DNA of 64,000 nucleotides from Vulcanimicrobiota bacterium (GCA_019232905.1 JAFANA010000016.1:1-64000), one strand, 5' to 3'; shown: positions 8,881 through 18,385, counted from the first letter of the stretch. Numbers and translations are program-made. Notes: generated from the sequence alone by a model not told the origin.

Positions 8881-9016
8881 GGCTCATTCGTAACATGCAG
8901 GTCTGGCACGCTTGCCTGCCCCCATTTTCCCGTCAATCGTGGGCTTTTCGCCATTGCCGCTTACTGGCTTTCCGCCGCTACAGTTGAAACGTTCTATGAA
9001 GGCTGTTCGAAAGTAG

Positions 9017-10318
9017 ATGTCACTACGCAATAAGCTCTTCGCGGACGGCCTCTACTGGTTCGTCTTCCGAATGGCGAACATGGGCATCGCCGCATTGCTC
9101 GGCATTCTCACGGCTCGCTTTCTCGGTCCGCACGGCCGCGGCATCTACTCGCTGCCGGTCGTTGCGTTCGCCGTCGCCACGGCTGCATTTCCTGGTCTGA
9201 ACAGCGCCGTGGCGTACTTTTTGCTGCGCCGTAAAGCGGGACGGGGAACGGTGAGCGCCGCCCTCAAATGCGCGGCCATATTCGTTGCCGGCGCAGTGCC
9301 GGTGGTCGTCGCCATCGCGTACGGAATGCACGCGCCTTGGGCTGCGATTCCGGCGATCCTTGCGCTACCCTCACCGGCGATTATCGGCATCGTCAATGGC
9401 TTCCAAATCGGCCTCGACCGCGTACGTATGGTGACGCAGGTCGCGGTCTTCAATACCCTCTTCCTCTTGATGTTGATGCTTGCGGCGTTTGCACTGCTCG
9501 GTCACGTGCCGGTCGCCGCGATCGCGTCCTGGGTCGTGGGGCAAAATCTTTTCGCACTCGGCGCCCTGATCTGGATGTTGAGGAAATCGCGCTCGTTGCC
9601 TGAAGGCTCGGTGTCAACGCGAGAGTTCCTCACCTACTCCCTGCGCGTAGGCGCCGTTTCGCTGATCTCACTCTTAAATTACCGTGCGGACGTCTTTATT
9701 GTAGCGGCACTCGGCGGACCGACGCTTCTGGGTATGTATACGCTTGCGGTTACCGCGGCCGAGATGTTACTGGCGACGACGCAAGTGACCGCAAACGTCA
9801 GTTCGCCACAAATCGGCGGAATGGAGTCGTCAAGTGCGGCGGCTCAATTGACGGCGCGTCTCGTGCGCAATAACGTGATCATTGCATCGGTCACCTGCGC
9901 GCTGTTGTGGGTCTTTGCACCCATTGCCGTCGGGTTGCTGTACGGTCACGCGTTCCTTCCCATGATTCCGGCATTTCGCGTCCTCTTGATCGGGGTTTTC
10001 GCAATGTCCCTCGGCAGTCCGATGTCAACGTATTTCACGATCCGGCTCGGAAGACCGCAAGTTCCTATGATCCTTGCCGGCCTCTCAGCCACAATTTGCG
10101 TCGTCGTCAGTTTTCTTCTCGTCGGACGGCTTGGTCTCGTCGGCGCGGCGATCGGATCGACGCTCGGATACGTCATCGGACAATCGATTGCGATCGCCTA
10201 CTTCACACGAGTGGCGAACCTCCGCGTTTCACTTCTTCTGCTGCCGCGATGGAGCGATCTCACCGCATATGCACTCGCGAGCGGCTCGATCATTCGACGG
10301 CTCAAACGCGCCGCATGA
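9017..10318 (+). CDS. Wzx-type polysaccharide flippase
   Basis: 433 residues, almost entirely hydrophobic, with about 12 predicted membrane segments. The N-terminus (MANMGIAALLGILTARFLGPHGRGIYSL) has the ARxLG-x-x-x-x-G-x-Y/F motif of the MATE-like polysaccharide transporters. It flips the undecaprenyl-linked repeat unit across the inner membrane for polymerisation. First gene of the plus-strand operon 9017-15155. Its TGA overlaps the next ATG (ATGA at 10315). Its divergent partner at 8880 suggests a shared regulatory region at 8881-9016, in which I see no clear promoter. Confidence 0.9.
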   Translation: MSLRNKLFADGLYWFVFRMANMGIAALLGILTARFLGPHGRGIYSLPVVAFAVATAAFPGLNSAVAYFLLRRKAGRGTVSAALKCAAIFVAGAVPVVVAIAYGMHAPWAAIPAILALPSPAIIGIVNGFQIGLDRVRMVTQVAVFNTLFLLMLMLAAFALLGHVPVAAIASWVVGQNLFALGALIWMLRKSRSLPEGSVSTREFLTYSLRVGAVSLISLLNYRADVFIVAALGGPTLLGMYTLAVTAAEMLLATTQVTANVSSPQIGGMESSSAAAQLTARLVRNNVIIASVTCALLWVFAPIAVGLLYGHAFLPMIPAFRVLLIGVFAMSLGSPMSTYFTIRLGRPQVPMILAGLSATICVVVSFLLVGRLGLVGAAIGSTLGYVIGQSIAIAYFTRVANLRVSLLLLPRWSDLTAYALASGSIIRRLKRAA

Positions 10319-11622
10319 AACTGCTGCTCGTTACAGCTCGCTTCCCGTTCGGGGGCAAGGAATCGTTTTTAACCGAAGAGGTCGCGCAGCTTGCACGGGA
10401 CTTCGACGTTATCGTGCTTCCGGCCACGCCGACTGACGAACCGCTTGCAGTTCCCGCGCTGGAAGGGCGCGCAGTACGCATGCCGCTGCTGTCTTCAAAG
10501 GTCGTGCGCATGGCGCTCGCCGAGACGATTCGCCGCCCCTTCTTGGTCGCACGAACGTTCGCTACCGTCGTAGCTATGCGGCGAACGTTCCGGGCAAAAG
10601 TGAGAAACATCGCGATTTTCCCGACCGCACTTGCAGCAGCGCGCCTTGTGCGCGAACGAGGAATCGAACACGTCCACGGATATTGGCTCACTACGCCTTC
10701 AACGATCGCATACGTCGTGTCGCGTCTCTGCGCGATTCCATGGAGCGCCAGCGGACATCGTCACGACCTCGTGCCTTTCAGCGTTCGCAACGGGACTGTG
10801 CCGCGCCCCGGATTCTTCAGCAGCGCGCAATTCATCCGCACGATTTCGCGGCAGGGAAAAGATCTTCTGCGGCCGGCTTTTTCGAACGGCGCGCCGCCGC
10901 TTCGCGTCATTCCCCTCGGTGTTTTGGTGCCGCCGCCGTGCTCGCCACCAAATCGTAACGACGGCGTCCTGCGTCTGCTGTGCGCCGCGAACCTCGAGCC
11001 CGTGAAGGGGCATGACGTGTTGCTGGAAGCGTTGCAAAGAGCCGGCAAACGCGTCAACGTGCATTGCACGATTGCAGGCGACGGTACGTTGCGCTCGGAC
11101 CTCGAGACGAAGGCGCGTGAACTCGGGCTCGAAGGCCTCGTAACGTTCGAAGGCGTCGTGCCTCACGCGCAGCTACTGGGCCGAATGTCGGCCGGCGAGT
11201 TCGACGCCGCGATCCTGGCAAGCCTCGACGAAGGGCCGCAGCGCTGCGAAGGCATCCCCGTTTTCCTGATGGAGTCGATGGCACGCGGGTTACCGGTGAT
11301 CGCAACGGGATCGGGCGCAGTCGGCGAACTGGTGAATCACTCAAACGGCATTCTTTGCGCCCCCGGTGACGTGAACGCGCTCGGCGACGCGATCGTCCGG
11401 CTCGCGGAAGACACTGCATTTCAAAATATCCTAGGGCGTGGCGGCCGCAAGACGATCCTCGAGGATTTCGACGCCTGCAAGACGACGAGTCAGCTTGCCG
11501 AGGCACTTTTGGAAAAGCGGGCGCGTTTAGGTCCTAAGACCCTAGCCGGAGGGGCGGTGGATGGGCGAACCGTTGTGTTGCGCGGCTCTACCGAGCGCGA
11601 CGAAGCACAGCTACAATCGTGA
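10315..11622 (+). CDS. Family 4-type glycosyltransferase
   Basis: 435 residues from the ATG at 10315, which overlaps the flippase stop; the reading frame is open further upstream but lies inside the flippase gene. GT-B fold. The N-terminus MKLLLVTARFPFGGKESFL resembles the acceptor domain with its glycine loop. The C-terminal donor domain has CAANLEPVKGHDVLLEAL, GDGTLRSDLE, VPHAQLLGRM and EGIPVFLMESMARGLPVIAT (E-x7-E motif). A retaining transferase that extends the lipid-linked repeat unit at the cytoplasmic face is expected. Donor and acceptor are not readable. Confidence 0.9.
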   Translation: MKLLLVTARFPFGGKESFLTEEVAQLARDFDVIVLPATPTDEPLAVPALEGRAVRMPLLSSKVVRMALAETIRRPFLVARTFATVVAMRRTFRAKVRNIAIFPTALAAARLVRERGIEHVHGYWLTTPSTIAYVVSRLCAIPWSASGHRHDLVPFSVRNGTVPRPGFFSSAQFIRTISRQGKDLLRPAFSNGAPPLRVIPLGVLVPPPCSPPNRNDGVLRLLCAANLEPVKGHDVLLEALQRAGKRVNVHCTIAGDGTLRSDLETKARELGLEGLVTFEGVVPHAQLLGRMSAGEFDAAILASLDEGPQRCEGIPVFLMESMARGLPVIATGSGAVGELVNHSNGILCAPGDVNALGDAIVRLAEDTAFQNILGRGGRKTILEDFDACKTTSQLAEALLEKRARLGPKTLAGGAVDGRTVVLRGSTERDEAQLQS

Positions 11623-11647
11623 CCATCGGGGACATGGAACCGTTAAC

Positions 11648-12769
11648 ATGAGAGTGCTTCATATTATTACGAGCCTCACGGGAGGCGGCGCGGAGCGCTT
11701 CGTCGCGCACTTAGCTCCGACGCTTGCGACGCAGGTGGCGCATTGCGGCGTGATGACGATTTATCCGACGGCGATTCCGAACGACGTCGCGTCGAGCGAC
11801 GTCGATGTGTTGCAGATTTCCCGCAAGGGCCGATACGAAGCCGCCTTTCTCGCGCGAATGGTCTCGTCCATCCGCGCGTGGCGACCCGACGTTGTGCACA
11901 CACACATGAAGGGCGGCACCTATTGGGGACGTCTTACGGCTTTGCTGGCCGGCGTTCCCGCGATCGTGCGAACGGAGCACCTTCCATGCGACGTCCACGA
12001 TCGCGTGCCCGGTACGGCACTCGCCGACCGCTTCTTGAATGCAAACACAACATCGATCGTGACGTTCTTCCGCGAGCAAGCCGAGTTTCTCGCTCGCTAC
12101 GAAAACTTCAACCCGTCGAAGATCGCCGTTATTCCGAACGGAATAAAACACGGGCCGCCCCCGGATGCGACGGCGATCGCGGACGGGCGCAAGCGCCTCG
12201 GCGTTCCACCCGGCTTCTTCTCGATCGTGGTGCTCGGCAATTTACACCGCCACAAAAATCAGCGGCTCGCGCTGCAAGCGTTCGCGGCGATGAGCGCCGA
12301 CCGCCGGCGGCATTCGCATCTGTACTTTCTCGGTGAAGGTGACGACCGCATCGCGCTCACCGCAATGGCGCAGGATCTCGGTCTTAACGAGAACGTGACC
12401 TTCCTCGGTTTCCGCAACGATGTCCTACGATTGCTGCCGGGCGCCGATCTTGCGCTCGTGCCGTCGACCAGCGAAGGCATGCCGCTCGCGATGATCGAGG
12501 AGATGAGCGCGGGCGTACCGATCGTGTCGACGCCTTGGCTCGGCGCCAAAGAGATGCTCGCCGGCGGTGACCTCGGACTCATTGCGCAAGATTGGACACC
12601 GAGCGCGCTCGCGAAGGGCATCGAGCGCGTGTTCGACGAGCGCAGTGCTTTTCGCGAAAAAGCGCGTGCCGTTCAAGCATACGTCCGTGAAGAGTACGAC
12701 ATCGGCGCCACCGCGCGACGGCACGTCGAACTTTATGAGCGTTTACTCGTCACCCCGAAGGTCGCATGA
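11648..12769 (+). CDS. Family 4-type glycosyltransferase
   Basis: 373 residues from ATG 11648 (MRVLHIITSLTGGGAERFV, the classic GGAE loop of GT4 enzymes). The frame is open 29 codons further, but that stretch overlaps the upstream gene and has no family similarity. Donor-site motifs are VVLGNLHRHKNQRLAL, FLGEGDDRIAL, VTFLGFRNDV and EGMPLAMIEEMSAGVPIVST (E-x7-E). It probably adds one sugar to the repeat unit. The end overlaps the next gene by ATGA at 12766. Confidence 0.9.
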   Translation: MRVLHIITSLTGGGAERFVAHLAPTLATQVAHCGVMTIYPTAIPNDVASSDVDVLQISRKGRYEAAFLARMVSSIRAWRPDVVHTHMKGGTYWGRLTALLAGVPAIVRTEHLPCDVHDRVPGTALADRFLNANTTSIVTFFREQAEFLARYENFNPSKIAVIPNGIKHGPPPDATAIADGRKRLGVPPGFFSIVVLGNLHRHKNQRLALQAFAAMSADRRRHSHLYFLGEGDDRIALTAMAQDLGLNENVTFLGFRNDVLRLLPGADLALVPSTSEGMPLAMIEEMSAGVPIVSTPWLGAKEMLAGGDLGLIAQDWTPSALAKGIERVFDERSAFREKARAVQAYVREEYDIGATARRHVELYERLLVTPKVA

Positions 12770-14109
12770 AAACATTCGCAATTCTTTTTTTGGCGTTCGC
12801 GTTACTTCCCCTCAACGCGGTTGCCGCTCAAGTCCCGTCACACATTCCAACCTGGGCGTTCGACCAGAAGTTTGCCGAAGGCAAAGATGCATCGTCCAGT
12901 GACGTACAGCGGTACTTAACGTACGCCGAAAGCGGGTTCGGCAACGACAAGCCCGTGCGAGACTGCCGCGGAAGCGGCGCGTGTTCATCGGTGTTCTACT
13001 TCGATCCCGGGTTCGTCTATTACAGCGACGTGTGCCCGTTCACGTTTTCTAAGGATGTCATCGCCGCCGCAAGTGAGGATTGGTATGTGCACTTGCCCGG
13101 TTATTCCGACCAGGCGCACCGCATCCAAGGCAGCTACATCAAGACATGTAAGGGAATGCGCATCACGGCCTCCGTGTATGCGCTCAATCAAAGCAATCCC
13201 GCAGTGGGTCAGTTCTTCGCTCAGTACTTACAACGCAACGCGGACAACTGGGACTACTACCTGATGGACGACACGTCCAGCGTCCTCAAAAGTCAAACAT
13301 ACGGGCCCGGCGGCGGGTTCTGTAAAGGCGGCGGCACACTCAACGGGTATTGCACGCGAACGCAAGAATGGACCAACGACACCGACGTCGTCAATGCCCA
13401 CGGGACATTCGTTTCACGGCTGAAACACGTGAACGGCGCGCCGATGCGCGTCTTTTACAACGGCGTATCCTTCGACGCATCAGGCAGCCCACGGGTCGAG
13501 CTGCTCCGCTTGAGTTCGCAATTCGTCGGCGCGATCTGCGAAAATTGCGTCGTGAACAACGGCACCCTACGGGCAAATATGTACGCGAAGGTGCTCGACA
13601 CAATGGCTCTCATCGGGCAAACGCCGAACGCGGCATTCGTCGAACAGAACACCGGCAAGTCGCCGCCCGGCAGTGACGATCAGATCGCGCAGCGGTTAGT
13701 AACTACCGCCATGGCGTGGCTCGGTTTTATCGACAATCGCACGATCGTCTTCCCGAATCTCGAATTCAACACGACGAATCTGGCAGTGTGGCCGGAAAAC
13801 GACATCTATCCGACGCAGCCGGTGCAGACGATGCGTCGCGGGAATGGCGATCTGAGCGTCGGCGCTTCCGTTTGGCGGCGGGAATTCGCGCAATGCTATC
13901 TCCGAGGCAAGCCGATCGGACCGTGCGCGGCCGTAGTCAACGGCAGCAGCGCGAGCGTTACGCCGTCCCAAAACTGGTTCACCGCGCGCTTGTCGCATGC
14001 CGTCGCACTCAAGGGCGGCGATGCGCTAAACGGCGGCACGGTTTCGCTCGATAGTCAGTCTGCATCGACGTCGATCGATCCAGGCCATGCACTATTACTC
14101 GTCCGATGA
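12766..14109 (+). CDS. Secreted Cys-rich putative TIM-barrel hydrolase, paralogue 1
   Basis: 447 residues. Cleavable Sec signal (MKTFAILFLAFALLPLNAVAA, cut before Q) without a lipobox, unlike its four paralogues. Shared landmarks: HIPTWAFD, YLTYAESG, SSVFYFDP, WYVHLPGYSDQAHRIQGSY, YYLMDDTSS with the invariant Asp168, YGPGGGFC, FYNGVSFD, CENCVVNNGTLR, FPNLEFNT, YRREF-like WRREF, and GPCAAVVN. The hydrophobic strand ending in M-D-D resembles catalytic Asp strands of barrel glycosidases (GH114-like and similar), which is inference; I cannot assign a named family. It is translated between two glycosyltransferases with ATGA overlaps on both sides, so it is co-expressed with polymer synthesis. It may trim or process the polymer. 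Confidence 0.8.
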   Translation: MKTFAILFLAFALLPLNAVAAQVPSHIPTWAFDQKFAEGKDASSSDVQRYLTYAESGFGNDKPVRDCRGSGACSSVFYFDPGFVYYSDVCPFTFSKDVIAAASEDWYVHLPGYSDQAHRIQGSYIKTCKGMRITASVYALNQSNPAVGQFFAQYLQRNADNWDYYLMDDTSSVLKSQTYGPGGGFCKGGGTLNGYCTRTQEWTNDTDVVNAHGTFVSRLKHVNGAPMRVFYNGVSFDASGSPRVELLRLSSQFVGAICENCVVNNGTLRANMYAKVLDTMALIGQTPNAAFVEQNTGKSPPGSDDQIAQRLVTTAMAWLGFIDNRTIVFPNLEFNTTNLAVWPENDIYPTQPVQTMRRGNGDLSVGASVWRREFAQCYLRGKPIGPCAAVVNGSSASVTPSQNWFTARLSHAVALKGGDALNGGTVSLDSQSASTSIDPGHALLLVR

Positions 14110-15155
14110 GCGGCACGCGTACCATTTGTGAGGTCATCGACTATTGGGGTGAGACCGGAGGCAGCTTCATCCCGGCAATGACGGCGCTCGCAAGTGCAAT
14201 CCGCAAGCGCGGTGAGCGTTACGTCGTGATATCGACGGACGTACCGGGCGCCTCATGGTATAACGACTTGATCGAAGCCGGGGCAGAGCTGCGGCTCATC
14301 CACGACGCGAGCGAAGTAGCCCCAAATCTAAAGGCCATACGGCCCGATATCATTCATTCTCATTTCACGAAGTATGATGTCGCAGTCGCGCGGTCGGCGT
14401 TTCGTTCGAAGGTTCTGTGGCACGTGCACTCGACGCGCGGAGCCTCTTCGACCGTCGAAGAACTACGCGCGCGGGTAAAGTACATGGTCATCGGCGCCGG
14501 CATCCGGCAGTGGGTCTGTGTATCGAATGGCATCGCGAGTCAAGTGCTCGAGCGCGGCGCGCCGAAATCACGCGTTCGCGTCGTACCAAACGGGATCGAC
14601 ACGACGCGCTTCCGGCCGCCGACTGCTTCCGAACGTGAAGCAGCACGCGCGCAATTCGGCATCGCCGAAACCGATCGTGTCATTCTCTTCTTCGATCGCA
14701 CGGCGATCAAGGGTGGCCGCGTGGTGCGCGAGGCATTGGAACGATTGCCGGGATATCGTTTGCTGGTCAATGGGGGACCTCAAGAAGACTGGCAATCCTT
14801 CGCACGGCGTTACGACGTCGTATTGTCGCCACGATTGGCGGATCCACGACCACTGTATTGGGCCGCGGACGCGTTCGTGCTGGCGAGTTTCGGCGAAGGA
14901 TTTGCCTACGTACTCGCGGAGGCCGCAGCGTCCGGGCTGCCCGTCGCGACGAGCGACATCGCGCCCGCGCGTGAAATGGTGGGCGGCGTCGACGGCGCGT
15001 TCATGTTCCCGCCCGGCGATGCGCAAGCATTGTCTGAATCGATCTCCCGCGCGATCGACCATGGGCCATCGGATGCGCTCGCCGAACGCATCGCAACGTT
15101 CTTTAGTTTAGATCGCTGGACGAGCGATATGCTGAGCGTCTACGACGCGGTCTAA
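14106..15155 (+). CDS. Family 4-type glycosyltransferase
   Basis: 349 residues. GT-B fold. N-domain: VIDYWGETGGSFIPAMTAL and IHSHFTKYDVAVA. C-domain: VVPNGIDTTRFRPP, ILFFDRTAIKGGRVVREAL, and EGFAYVLAEAAASGLPVATS (E-x7-E) followed by FMFPPGDAQAL. It starts at ATGA with the upstream hydrolase-like gene and is the last gene of the plus-strand operon. The final 48 bases overlap the convergent gene 15108-16391, and both reading frames keep family-like C-termini. Confidence 0.88.
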   Translation: MSGTRTICEVIDYWGETGGSFIPAMTALASAIRKRGERYVVISTDVPGASWYNDLIEAGAELRLIHDASEVAPNLKAIRPDIIHSHFTKYDVAVARSAFRSKVLWHVHSTRGASSTVEELRARVKYMVIGAGIRQWVCVSNGIASQVLERGAPKSRVRVVPNGIDTTRFRPPTASEREAARAQFGIAETDRVILFFDRTAIKGGRVVREALERLPGYRLLVNGGPQEDWQSFARRYDVVLSPRLADPRPLYWAADAFVLASFGEGFAYVLAEAAASGLPVATSDIAPAREMVGGVDGAFMFPPGDAQALSESISRAIDHGPSDALAERIATFFSLDRWTSDMLSVYDAV

Positions 15156-16391
15156 GAGCCGCGCGAAGCTTCCCGCAATCGTTGACGCGCTGAACGGAAT
15201 CAAGTGTTCCGCGTCAACAATAGGAACCCGATGTGCTCGATGCTCTTCCACTGCGGCGCGAACCGCTTCTTTGAGCGCAGCTGCCGTGCGCACGCGTCCT
15301 CCCGATTGCGTTGTGGTCAGCACGTCGTCGATGGCGCTGCGTTCGGGGCCGCCCACGGCAAGGATCGGCCGGCGCGCGCCGAGATATTCGAAGAGCTTCC
15401 CGGTCACAATACCTTCGGTGTTCGCGCCTTCCCACAGCAAGACCAACAAACGGTTAGCACGCCGTTCCGCCGCCATGACGGCTTCGCGCGATACAAAGCC
15501 CATAACGCGCACGACCGGCTGTAGCCGATTGACTTCGATCGCTTGCGTCAACCAGGCTTCGCTCTTTGCATAGAGATCGACGCGAACTTCATCGGCTAAA
15601 ATCGTGCCGTCATCGATCAACGAACGAATGGCCTCAAAGAGTGGACGTGGATCGCGCCGCCCTTGAAAGAACTGCCCAGCATAAAGGAACGTGCAGGCGT
15701 CACCGAGCTCGAACGGAACGCCGGCCCACTCTTCCGGATCGAAGGCATTGGGAATGACTTCGACCGGTACGTCTTTGCGATGCGATCGAAGCACGCGCGC
15801 GAGCGGTTCGCTGATCGTCGTTACGGCATCGACGGATCGTAGCGTCCACCGTTCGAGTACGGAGTCGACGGCATTCCGTACGCCGCTTCCGTAATAGCCG
15901 CTGTCGGACCAGAGATCACGAAAATCCGCAACCCACGGAATTTTCGGTGTCAACGATGCGAGGATCAGGTTGGTCGTAAACGGCGGCGACGATGAAAGAA
16001 TCGCATCGAATCGACCGCTTCGAAGTAATTCGCCTACGACGCCGCGTCCGCGCGGAAACCAGCCGACTTCAGGGTCAGGATAATTCAACAGCGTGTATCC
16101 AAAGGAAAACGCCCGTTGCTTGAGCGACAGGCGTTGACCCTTTGGTGCGACCGCGACGCCGAGGGTAGCGTGCGCGCTTTTCGATCCGAACCCGACGGCC
16201 TGTTTTACCGCCGCGCTGAGATCGAGGTACGGCGTCTGAATGACATTCTCATCGGCTCCCGGCAGCTCTGCCGTAACGACTTGTACTTCCCAGCCGTGTT
16301 CAGGAAGATACCGGACGAGTTGGCGGGTTCGCGTCGTCGCGACGCCCGCGCGCGGCGGCGTGTAGTAAGACAGGAACAGCAGTCGTCGCAT
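15108..16391 (-). CDS. GT4-like glycosyltransferase
   Basis: 427 residues. N-terminus LLFLSYYTPPRAGVATTRTRQLVRYL is typical of WbuB/TuaC-like transferases, with WVADFRDLWSDSGYY, AVTTISEPLARVL and VIPNAFDPEEW. The donor domain contains FLYAGQFFQGRRDPRPL, VRVMGFVSREAVMAAE and TEGIVTGKLFEYLGARRPILAVGG. It would add a residue to the lipid-linked repeat. It is monocistronic, 39 bases downstream of the next minus-strand gene, and it overlaps the convergent transferase by 48 bases. Confidence 0.87.
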   Translation of the reverse strand: MRRLLFLSYYTPPRAGVATTRTRQLVRYLPEHGWEVQVVTAELPGADENVIQTPYLDLSAAVKQAVGFGSKSAHATLGVAVAPKGQRLSLKQRAFSFGYTLLNYPDPEVGWFPRGRGVVGELLRSGRFDAILSSSPPFTTNLILASLTPKIPWVADFRDLWSDSGYYGSGVRNAVDSVLERWTLRSVDAVTTISEPLARVLRSHRKDVPVEVIPNAFDPEEWAGVPFELGDACTFLYAGQFFQGRRDPRPLFEAIRSLIDDGTILADEVRVDLYAKSEAWLTQAIEVNRLQPVVRVMGFVSREAVMAAERRANRLLVLLWEGANTEGIVTGKLFEYLGARRPILAVGGPERSAIDDVLTTTQSGGRVRTAAALKEAVRAAVEEHRAHRVPIVDAEHLIPFSASTIAGSFARLLDRVVDAQHIARPAI

Positions 16392-16430
16392 TGTTTCTGC
16401 CTTCGCCGCCGCGCTCGGCGTTCATTGCAA

Positions 16431-17981
16431 CTATTTCACGAGGATTGTTGCCGCGCCGGCTCCGAGCGAGCCGACGCCGGGAGTAAAGTACGCCGTGTTC
16501 AGCACCGTCGTACCGCCGCTCAAAATGTCGCCGCCCGACATTTGGAGGATGTGATGGTACGTTTGCTGCAGCCACGCGGCGGCGATCGGAACGGGTGACG
16601 ACGTCGAGTTGACGATCGCGGCGCACGGTCCGATCGGGGACTGGTTGTTGTAGCACGACGCGAATTCACGACGATACACGCCGGGTGCAACTTGAAGATC
16701 CGTCGCGCCTGACGTCATCGATTGCAGCGGCTGCGTGGGATAGAGCAGATCTTCCGGCCACACGGCGAGATTGTTCGTGTTGTCTTCGAGGTTCGGGAAC
16801 ACGATCGTGTGGCCTTCGCTATAACCAAGCCACGCCATTGCAGTCGTCAGATAACGTGCTGCGAGTTGTGCCGTGCTTGCCGTAGGCGAAGAGCCGGTGT
16901 TCAACTCGATGAACGCCGCGCCCGGGATTGCATCGATTTGCGCCATGGCGTTGAGCACCGGAGCGAACATATTCGGACGCGGCGTGCCGGCGTTAACGAT
17001 GCAATTTTCACAAACGGCGCCCATGAAATGTCCGGAACCCATTGAGAGCAACTGGAGATTGAGCGGCGTCTGTCCGGAGAAACTCACACCGTTGAAGAAA
17101 AACTGCATCGGTTGGCCGTTCGTATGGCTGAGCGACGATGCAAAGGTCAAATGCGCTTGCGCGACGGCACTGTCGTTCGGATACTCTTGCGTCGAGCTGC
17201 ACCAGTGGTTCGGTAGCGAGTCTTGGCAGAAGCCGCCGCCCGGACCGTACGTTTGGCTCAGCACGAGCGTGCTCGTGTCGTCCATGAAGTAGTAGTCCCA
17301 CTTGTCGCCGTTGCTCTGCAAATAGTTCTGGTAGTACGCGGCTACGTTCGGCGACGCGTCATTCGCAAGATAGACCGGAATCGTGACTGTCGCGCCTTGG
17401 CACGACTGCGCGTACGAGCCCTGAACGCGGTGCGCGAAATCCGTGTATCCGGCCTCGTGAACGAACCATGACTCATCGGAACCGGCGGCCGCGATAAACG
17501 CGGCGCTTTCGGCCATCGGACAGGTCGGGCTCGCGTACTTGAAGTTCGGATCGACGTAGAACACCGACGAACAGGTCTTCGGCGAACCGGAGCAGTCGCT
17601 TTGGGCCTTGCCGTTGCCGGCGCCGCCTTCGGCGTATGTCAAGTATTGTGCGACGGCTGAGCTTGGTGCGTTCGCGCCCTCCGCCCAATACTCGTCAAAC
17701 GCCCATGTCTGAATATGGGCGGGCACGGAAGTGTTCGGTGTCGGTGACGCGCTCGGCGAGGCAGATGGTCCCGCAGATGCGGCGCCGGTTAATGGGGCGG
17801 CAGCTCCCGGCTGGCCCGGGGCCGCTGCGGCGCCTTGCGCGGCGCTTCCATTCGGGGTGATCGAGCCTCCGCCACCGCCGCCGCATGCCGCGAGCGCGGC
17901 AGTCAGGACGATCGCGCAAAGGCCCACGACGGGACGGCGGAACGCGCCAAATTTCGAGTCTTTATAGGACGCGTGATTCAC
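16431..17981 (-). CDS. Secreted Cys-rich lipoprotein, putative hydrolase, paralogue 2
   Basis: 516 residues from a GTG at 17981, set by GAAGGAG at 17990-17996. An upstream in-frame ATG (18056) precedes a 5'-leader hairpin and is unlikely. Lipobox ALAAC, then a poly-Gly run and a Pro/Ala/Ser linker to about residue 105. The conserved body has HIQTWAFDEYW, YLTYAEGG, SSVFYVDP, YYFMDDTST (Asp234), YGPGGGFC, FFNGVSF, CENCIVNAGTPRPNM, FIELNTGSS, FPNLEDNTNNLAVWP, YRREF and GPCAAIVN. Same family as 12766, 18386, 20135 and 21736. Role inferred as a surface-anchored polysaccharide-active enzyme. Divergent from paralogue 3. Confidence 0.8.
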   Translation of the reverse strand: MNHASYKDSKFGAFRRPVVGLCAIVLTAALAACGGGGGGSITPNGSAAQGAAAAPGQPGAAAPLTGAASAGPSASPSASPTPNTSVPAHIQTWAFDEYWAEGANAPSSAVAQYLTYAEGGAGNGKAQSDCSGSPKTCSSVFYVDPNFKYASPTCPMAESAAFIAAAGSDESWFVHEAGYTDFAHRVQGSYAQSCQGATVTIPVYLANDASPNVAAYYQNYLQSNGDKWDYYFMDDTSTLVLSQTYGPGGGFCQDSLPNHWCSSTQEYPNDSAVAQAHLTFASSLSHTNGQPMQFFFNGVSFSGQTPLNLQLLSMGSGHFMGAVCENCIVNAGTPRPNMFAPVLNAMAQIDAIPGAAFIELNTGSSPTASTAQLAARYLTTAMAWLGYSEGHTIVFPNLEDNTNNLAVWPEDLLYPTQPLQSMTSGATDLQVAPGVYRREFASCYNNQSPIGPCAAIVNSTSSPVPIAAAWLQQTYHHILQMSGGDILSGGTTVLNTAYFTPGVGSLGAGAATILVK

Positions 17982-17996
17982 GGAGGTTACTCCTTC

Positions 17997-18027
17997 GCAG
18001 CAGGTTTGGAGAGAGAAGGTCTGCTGC
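17997..18027 (-). promoter_or_regulatory. 5'-leader hairpin of paralogue 2
   Basis: On the minus strand GCAGCAG pairs perfectly with CTGCTGC across a 17-base loop. The 3' arm abuts the ribosome site. Possible -10-like TACTTT (18030-18035) lies just outside. It may stabilise the mRNA or gate initiation. Confidence 0.5.
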
Positions 18028-18274
18028 GTAAAGTAATCGTGCGAACAAGCGTCCATAATAGCGCTCTTACGCAGACTTTACATTCTGTTATTTGACTGCT
18101 GTGAAATTGGCTTCCGCTAGATCACTCATTCTCAGGGCGAGCGAGCCCATAGCTAGCATCGCGGCAAGCGACTACCACGCTCTGTAAAAACTCAGCTAAG
18201 CGAGCCCCTCCAACGGCTCGATTTTGTGCTCAGTACCTGCCTGCTAAGCAGACTAACGAGCGTCCGGAAGAGCG

Positions 18275-18303
18275 TTGACGCTGTGTTTCACCGCCACTAC
18301 TCT
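18275..18303 (+). promoter_or_regulatory. Sigma70-like promoter of paralogue 3
   Basis: TTGACG (18275-18280), 17-base spacer, TACTCT (18298-18303). The predicted start point is about 18310, directly before the leader hairpin. The same arrangement and the same -35 hexamer occur at 20032-20060 before paralogue 4. Confidence 0.6.
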
Positions 18304-18311
18304 GCCCCGAA

Positions 18312-18350
18312 GAGCACCCCCACTGGCGCTTTCTTTCCCACTAGGTGCTC
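18312..18350 (+). promoter_or_regulatory. 5'-terminal hairpin of paralogue 3 mRNA
   Basis: GAGCACC pairs with GGTGCTC (7 of 7) across a 25-base pyrimidine-rich loop. It starts 8 bases after the -10 box, so it would form the very 5' end of the message. The ribosome site AGGAGG is at 18375-18380. Confidence 0.55.
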
Positions 18351-18385
18351 AGTTAATGCTACGCCTAACTAATCAGGAGGCTTAC

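Larger units (their letters stand above)
17982..18385. promoter_or_regulatory. Divergent regulatory region between paralogues 2 and 3
   Basis: 404 bases without a gene. It holds the leaders of both divergent lipoprotein genes: a 7-bp-stem hairpin at 17997-18027 (minus transcript) touching the GAAGGAG ribosome site, and on the plus strand a promoter at 18275-18303 with a hairpin at 18312-18350. The middle (about 18060-18270) is richer in A/T near 18070-18130. I see nothing further I can name there. Confidence 0.6.

Noticed and set aside
8905-8920. Sigma54-like TGGCAC...TTGC motif in the divergent 8881-9016 gap
   Set aside because: The spacing between the two elements is 2 bases instead of about 5, so it does not fit the -24/-12 rule.
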